NCBI GenBank assembly: GCA_003978805.1
Contig: QNYI01000023.1
Span: 1 to 10,084 of the forward strand
DNA length: 10,084 bases
Origin: Desulfurobacterium sp.
GTDB taxonomy: Bacteria; Aquificota; Aquificia; Desulfurobacteriales; Desulfurobacteriaceae
Direction: 5' to 3'
Position numbers and translations under genes: made by a program. The notes under the pieces were generated by a model. It did not search any database, was not told where the DNA came from, and worked only from the letters and a program-made list of their open reading frames with translations. The stretch's first letter is position 1; every line of letters starts with the position of its first letter. Positions 6,837 through 10,084 of the stretch are shown here, in pieces.

Positions 6837-7763
6837 ATGCAGGTCTTTCAGCGCACACTTAAAAAGGAAGTTTGTTTTAGCGGAATAGGCCTTCACACCG
6901 GGAAAAAGGTAAACGTCCGTCTCGTTCCCGCTCCCCCGGACACGGGCATTGTTTTCATAAGGACGGACGTCAAAGGCTCACCGTCAATAAAGGCATCCCC
7001 CCTTCACCTATCAAGGCTCTTTTACGCTACAAACCTCTCTAACGGAGAGATTTCCGTCCAGACTGTAGAGCACCTAATGGCTGCCCTCTCGGCCTTCGGT
7101 ATAGATAACCTCTTTGTCTACCTTGACTCTGAGGAACTTCCCATCCTTGACGGGAGCTCCGCCCCTTACGTCTACCTCTTTGAGGAGACCGGCACGAAAG
7201 ACCTCTTTCCTAAGAAGAGAAAGTACTTAAAGTTAAAAACGGAAATACTCGTAGAGTACGACAACAAGAGGATAAAGGCAGAACCGGCGGATGAACTCAT
7301 TATTGACAACACCATAGCCTTTGACCACACCTACAAGAAAATCCGCTACCAGCGCCTTGTCTACGTCCACAGCCTTGAAAACTTCAAAGTAATCTCCCGG
7401 GCGAGAACTTTCTGCTTCTACCACGAGGTAGAGGCCTTAAGGGCTGCAGGGCTTGCAAAAGGGGGAAGCCTTGAAAACGCAATAGTAATTGATAAGTACG
7501 GCATCCTTAACGAGTCAGGCCTCAGGATGGAGAACGAGTTCGTAGCCCACAAGACCCTTGACCTCGTCGGAGACCTCTACATACTGGGATACCCTCTCCT
7601 TGCAAAAGTGACGGCCTACAGAACCGGCCACGCCCTCAACGCCACTCTCGTTAAGAGGATACACGAAGAGAAAGCCTACGAGATAGTGGAACTTGAAGAG
7701 CCTTCTGAGAAAACGAACTCCCTTCCGGCCTTCGGGAATGAAGAGACTTGTCCGGCTAATTGA
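6837..7763 (+). CDS. lpxC: UDP-3-O-acyl-N-acetylglucosamine deacetylase
   Basis: This cytosolic zinc amidase removes the acetyl group from UDP-3-O-acyl-GlcNAc, the committed step of lipid A synthesis, so the organism should have an LPS outer membrane. The N-terminal QRTLKKEVCFSGIGLHTGK is the family start. The zinc ligands H79 (in VEHLMAAL), H238 and D242 (in HKTLD), the catalytic E78 and H265 (in GHALN), T191 and K239 are at the same residue numbers as in the well-studied E. coli and Aquifex enzymes. The length is 308 residues. The final stretch of about 25 residues (from EEPSEKTN) is poorly conserved and overlaps the next gene. A separate promoter is likely upstream. Confidence 0.98.
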   Translation: MQVFQRTLKKEVCFSGIGLHTGKKVNVRLVPAPPDTGIVFIRTDVKGSPSIKASPLHLSRLFYATNLSNGEISVQTVEHLMAALSAFGIDNLFVYLDSEELPILDGSSAPYVYLFEETGTKDLFPKKRKYLKLKTEILVEYDNKRIKAEPADELIIDNTIAFDHTYKKIRYQRLVYVHSLENFKVISRARTFCFYHEVEALRAAGLAKGGSLENAIVIDKYGILNESGLRMENEFVAHKTLDLVGDLYILGYPLLAKVTAYRTGHALNATLVKRIHEEKAYEIVELEEPSEKTNSLPAFGNEETCPAN

Positions 7764-8112
7764 TGAATACTTCCTCCAGATAGCGATTTTTACCTTCTTC
7801 CTTACCCTCGTCCTCACGTTGCCACTTTCAAGCTCAGGGTTTGAAGCTGAGAACTACCCTCTACGTATCCTCACCCTAAGGTGTGTCATCCTCAACACAC
7901 TCTCCTTAATCGTCTTCTCCATCTTCGGAGGAAAGAAAAAGAAGTCCCTCTCCTTCTTTCCCCTCGGAGGACTTTTATCGTCGGCTATTTTCCTTCTACT
8001 TAAGGATAAATACTCACTTACCTTCACGGTCTCCTTTACAGTAACGGCAGTTATTTCCGTCTCCCTCCTCGCCTTTACGCTCATAAAGGTCAAGTTCAAC
8101 GGAGTAGACTAA
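7738..8112 (+). CDS. Small four-helix membrane protein, unrecognised
   Basis: I do not recognise a family. From the ATG at 7738 the protein has 124 residues: a short basic N-terminus (MKRLVR) and four hydrophobic segments at about 12-32, 44-64, 72-88 and 94-117. A basic loop (KKKK, residues 66-69) lies between helices 2 and 3, which suggests that loop is cytoplasmic. There is no cleavable signal peptide pattern. A TTG at 7693 in the same frame could add 15 residues, but the added Arg-rich stretch falls inside lpxC coding sequence. The gene overlaps lpxC by 26 nt and is presumably co-transcribed with it. No clear ribosome site precedes the ATG, which fits translational coupling. Its 3' end overlaps the convergent gene by 99 nt. 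An envelope-related role is only a guess from its neighbour. Confidence 0.7.
   Translation: MKRLVRLIDEYFLQIAIFTFFLTLVLTLPLSSSGFEAENYPLRILTLRCVILNTLSLIVFSIFGGKKKKSLSFFPLGGLLSSAIFLLLKDKYSLTFTVSFTVTAVISVSLLAFTLIKVKFNGVD
8014..8112. other. 99 nt tail-to-tail coding overlap of two convergent genes
   Basis: The last 32 codons plus stop of the minus-strand 509-residue gene lie opposite the end of the plus-strand four-helix membrane gene. The plus frame encodes a full hydrophobic helix here, while the minus frame encodes a hydrophilic tail (ERKGEEGDGNNCRYCKGDREGK spans it). No hairpin followed by a T-run was found in or beside the overlap, so transcription may run through on both strands. Confidence 0.75.
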
Positions 8113-9543
8113 CCGAGCAGCAGTCCTTATAAAGTTCCTCTCCCCCTCAGGGAGCTTCTTGTCCCTTACGTAGCTGAGCAAGAGGGGAGGAAAGACCTTA
8201 AGGTCGGTCTCCTTTACTTTGTCTGCGAACCTATGACAGAAGTAAAGAATGTTCAGCTTAGTTCTTAAAGGGAGGAGCCAGTTAAAGGCCTTTCCGGCCA
8301 TCTCCTCAAGGACTCTGTCAAAGAGCTCTTCCGGTATCTCAAGCCGTGAAAGGGCGGAGATGGCGTAATCAAGGTAGGCAACCTCTTCCTTGGTGCGGAA
8401 GGAGCTCCTCTTCATTATGTAGAGGAGCTCGTAAACAAAGCTTGCAAGCTCTTCCCCCTCTAAGTTCCTTTCTGTAAGCTCGGCTATGACGTTAAGACCT
8501 CTTAAGTCCCTCCTGTTAAAGAGGTATCTCAAGCTCTTTATAGAAACTTCCTCCAAAGTCTCCACTGGCACTTCAAGGAAGGGATTACCTTTATAGGTAG
8601 GAAAGTCTACTCTATGAAGGTAAACCTTGTATTTTCTGTTGACCGGTGAGAGGGTAAGGAGCTCATCCTCACTAACCTCCCTTACAGGAACGGGGAATAT
8701 CCTACGAAGGACACTTATAAAGGGAAACTTCAACCGACCTATAACCGCAATCTCCCTAACTTTTGGCCTCTCCTTAAAGACCTCCTCAAACCTGTAAAGG
8801 GAGAGGACAACGGCAGAGGAGAACTCAGTAGCCTCTTTCACAAAGTCACCGTAGTTTGAAGAACCGGTAACCGGCGAAAGGACTAAGTCAACCTCCCTCT
8901 CAGTTACCTCTCGGCTGTAGCTATAGTCTGGAAGGTTTAACCTCCTTAAACCTTTAAAGAGAACTCTCCCGGCAAAGCTCCTAAAACGGTCAAGAAGCTC
9001 TCCCCGCAGCCCCTTCTTTCGGAGCTCCGTGTTCGATATCCCCTTCTCCAGTAAGAACCTATTAAAGAAGTAGTTACCCAAAAGGTCAACCATGTGGAAC
9101 TCGCCAACAGGAACGATAGACAGGAAAGTCCCACCTAAGGAGAGGGAACTCTTTACGTAGCCGACGTTAAGGACGAGGGTTTCAGGAGAGAAGAGGTTAA
9201 AATCGTAGAAAACAGAAACCTTAGCTCCAAAAGTCTTCTCAAACAGGTTCCTTACGAGGAATGTAGGCTTACCGTAGAGGTATCCCGGCAGGAGAACTTC
9301 CTTTACGCTGTGGGGCTCTCGGGAAAAGAGGGCAAACTCAAGGATGTCAATGGCATCGTATATGACGTTCCCTATGAATATGTAAGACTTCTTCTCAAGG
9401 TTTTCAAGGAGAGAAAGGAGCTTCCTCTTTACCTCTATGGGGATGCTTTCATAGTCAACGTCCACCTCTTTAAGGAAGAGGTCCTTCAGCTTAAACCTTC
9501 CGTTGGGAGCCAGAGACTCCGGGTAACCTAAGTAAACCCTCAA
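8014..9543 (-). CDS. Unknown 509-residue protein, possible degenerate actin/ASKHA-fold domain plus helical C-terminus
   Basis: No family is recognised with certainty. By eye, residues about 55-290 follow actin-like order. GNVIYDAIDILEFALF (59-73) resembles the actin GxVxxWDxxexiwxhtF segment. VLLPGYLYGKP and NLFEKTFG (83-106) resemble the LLTE...FETF region. LVLNVGYVKSSLSLGGTF (123-140), followed by VPVGEF, resembles phosphate loop 2. EIAVIGRLKFPFISVLRRIF (264-283) resembles the adenosine-binding GG segment. Key residues differ: the loop-2 Asp is N126 and the second Gly is R270, and no clear phosphate-1 DxG is seen near the start. If the fold is right, it may bind nucleotide weakly or not at all. 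Residues about 327-488 look mostly helical. The tail is hydrophilic with CRYC (499-502). The start is TTG at 9543, overlapping the upstream RNase stop (TTGA), with AGAGAGG upstream. No signal peptide or membrane helix is obvious. Confidence 0.8.
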   Translation of the reverse strand: MRVYLGYPESLAPNGRFKLKDLFLKEVDVDYESIPIEVKRKLLSLLENLEKKSYIFIGNVIYDAIDILEFALFSREPHSVKEVLLPGYLYGKPTFLVRNLFEKTFGAKVSVFYDFNLFSPETLVLNVGYVKSSLSLGGTFLSIVPVGEFHMVDLLGNYFFNRFLLEKGISNTELRKKGLRGELLDRFRSFAGRVLFKGLRRLNLPDYSYSREVTEREVDLVLSPVTGSSNYGDFVKEATEFSSAVVLSLYRFEEVFKERPKVREIAVIGRLKFPFISVLRRIFPVPVREVSEDELLTLSPVNRKYKVYLHRVDFPTYKGNPFLEVPVETLEEVSIKSLRYLFNRRDLRGLNVIAELTERNLEGEELASFVYELLYIMKRSSFRTKEEVAYLDYAISALSRLEIPEELFDRVLEEMAGKAFNWLLPLRTKLNILYFCHRFADKVKETDLKVFPPLLLSYVRDKKLPEGERNFIRTAARLVYSVELDLYERKGEEGDGNNCRYCKGDREGK

Positions 9544-10084
9544 AACCTCACAACCTCTCTATTTAGTCCGTGGTGTTCAAAGGAAGTGGGATAGCCGTGA
9601 ACAAAAACTACCCTCTTGGGAGCTAACCTCTCTACTATCGTCTCAATCTCTCCTCTGTCTGAATGAGCCGAGAAGTGGTGTCTTTCTACTTGGCAGCGGA
9701 AACTCCTTAAAACGTCCCTGTCGTGGAGAAGCCTATACCCAAAGCTCTCCTCAACCATGTAACCGCTGAAGATGATAGTTGAAGAGCTCCTCTTTGAAAG
9801 GAGCTGTGCGTAGAGAAAGGAGGGAGTTCCCTCCATCAGCATTCCCGAAGTCGCGACTATACAGTCGGCCTCCCTCAGGTTTTCTCGGCAGGCCTCTTCA
9901 AAGTCAAGCCCCTCATACCTTGGAGCAGGCTGAACGTAGAAGTTAAAGAGCTCCCTTTCAAGGAGGTTCTCGTATATGACGGAAACTTCCTTCGCCAGCC
10001 CGTCAACGTAAACGGTTAAAGGGGGTATCTTCCCACTTCTCATTCCCTCAGAAAGGAGGAGCATAATTTCCTGAGCTCTACCGA
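9540..10084 (-). CDS. Beta-CASP metallo-beta-lactamase family RNase, C-terminal part (5' end outside the window)
   Basis: The visible 180-odd residues begin with GRAQEIMLLL, the usual start of the second half of a beta-CASP protein. They continue through IPPLTVYVDG, VATSGMLMEGTPSFLYAQLL and IIFSGYMVEESFGYRLL, then FSAHSD (motif B His) and FVHG (motif C His). His in motif C is known to mark RNA rather than DNA substrates, so an endo- or exoribonuclease of the archaeal/bacterial CPSF-like type is likely. The N-terminal zinc-binding HxHxDH half lies beyond the right edge. The protein stops only 17 residues after the motif C VHG, shorter than many homologues, which usually end with an extra strand and helix. 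The internal ATG at 10064 is not the start, since the frame and family match continue upstream. It is coupled to the downstream unknown gene by TTGA. Confidence 0.88.
   Translation of the reverse strand, partial: GRAQEIMLLLSEGMRSGKIPPLTVYVDGLAKEVSVIYENLLERELFNFYVQPAPRYEGLDFEEACRENLREADCIVATSGMLMEGTPSFLYAQLLSKRSSSTIIFSGYMVEESFGYRLLHDRDVLRSFRCQVERHHFSAHSDRGEIETIVERLAPKRVVFVHGYPTSFEHHGLNREVVRF

Noticed and set aside
7693..7737. Longer start (TTG 7693) for the four-helix membrane protein
   Set aside because: It has no good ribosome site and adds residues encoded inside lpxC; ATG 7738 gives a compact membrane protein.
7515..7817. 100-codon minus-strand frame opposite the end of lpxC
   Set aside because: It lies across the conserved LpxC zinc-ligand region and has no recognisable protein features.
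1..10084. CRISPR arrays, tRNA/rRNA genes, insertion sequences, phage or defence genes
   Set aside because: No regular direct repeats, tRNA-like cloverleaf, transposase or known defence-protein motif was found on either strand; the window is almost entirely housekeeping coding sequence.

Overview
The window looks like chromosomal core-genome sequence from a Gram-negative, probably thermophilic bacterium. LpxC implies lipid A, arginine is mostly AGG/AGA, proteins are rich in Lys/Glu/Arg, and GTG/TTG starts and overlapping genes are common. The gene styles (LpxC residue numbering identical to that known for Aquifex, an archaeal-style beta-CASP RNase, ferredoxin plus radical SAM) suggest Aquificota, perhaps near Desulfurobacteriaceae. 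That placement is inference; no rRNA is present.

Layout. (1) Minus strand 1-1121: nadC followed by a 5' fragment of a cvpA-like membrane gene, coupled by an ATGA overlap. (2) Plus strand 1147-6761: a tight seven-gene cluster: pgsA, AI-2E/PerM-family permease, coaE, ymdB-type phosphoesterase, folD, a 2[4Fe-4S] ferredoxin, and a large radical SAM protein. Neighbours overlap by 20, 23, 10, 35 and 4 nt, then a 1 nt gap, so the cluster is almost certainly one transcript with translational coupling. nadC and pgsA diverge across 25 bp filled by two back-to-back Shine-Dalgarno (SD) sites. (3) Plus strand 6837-8112: lpxC, preceded by a 75 bp gap with a perfect TATAAT, then an overlapping gene for an unrecognised small four-helix membrane protein. 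(4) Minus strand 10084-8014: the 3' part of a beta-CASP metallo-beta-lactamase RNase, coupled by a TTGA overlap to a 509-residue protein of unknown function. This last gene runs tail-to-tail into the lpxC operon with a 99 nt coding overlap.

Together the genes cover housekeeping functions: NAD synthesis (nadC), phosphatidylglycerol synthesis (pgsA), CoA synthesis (coaE), one-carbon folate metabolism (folD), lipid A synthesis (lpxC), cyclic-nucleotide or RNA turnover (ymdB-like, beta-CASP), and an uncharacterised Fe-S/radical SAM pair.

The most interesting item is the 509-residue protein. Read by eye, its residues about 55-290 follow the order and spacing of actin/ASKHA nucleotide-binding motifs, but the usual Asp and Gly residues are replaced, and a helical C-terminal domain is attached. 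No tRNA, rRNA, CRISPR array, insertion sequence or phage gene was seen. The only gene-free stretches are 25 bp and 75 bp.
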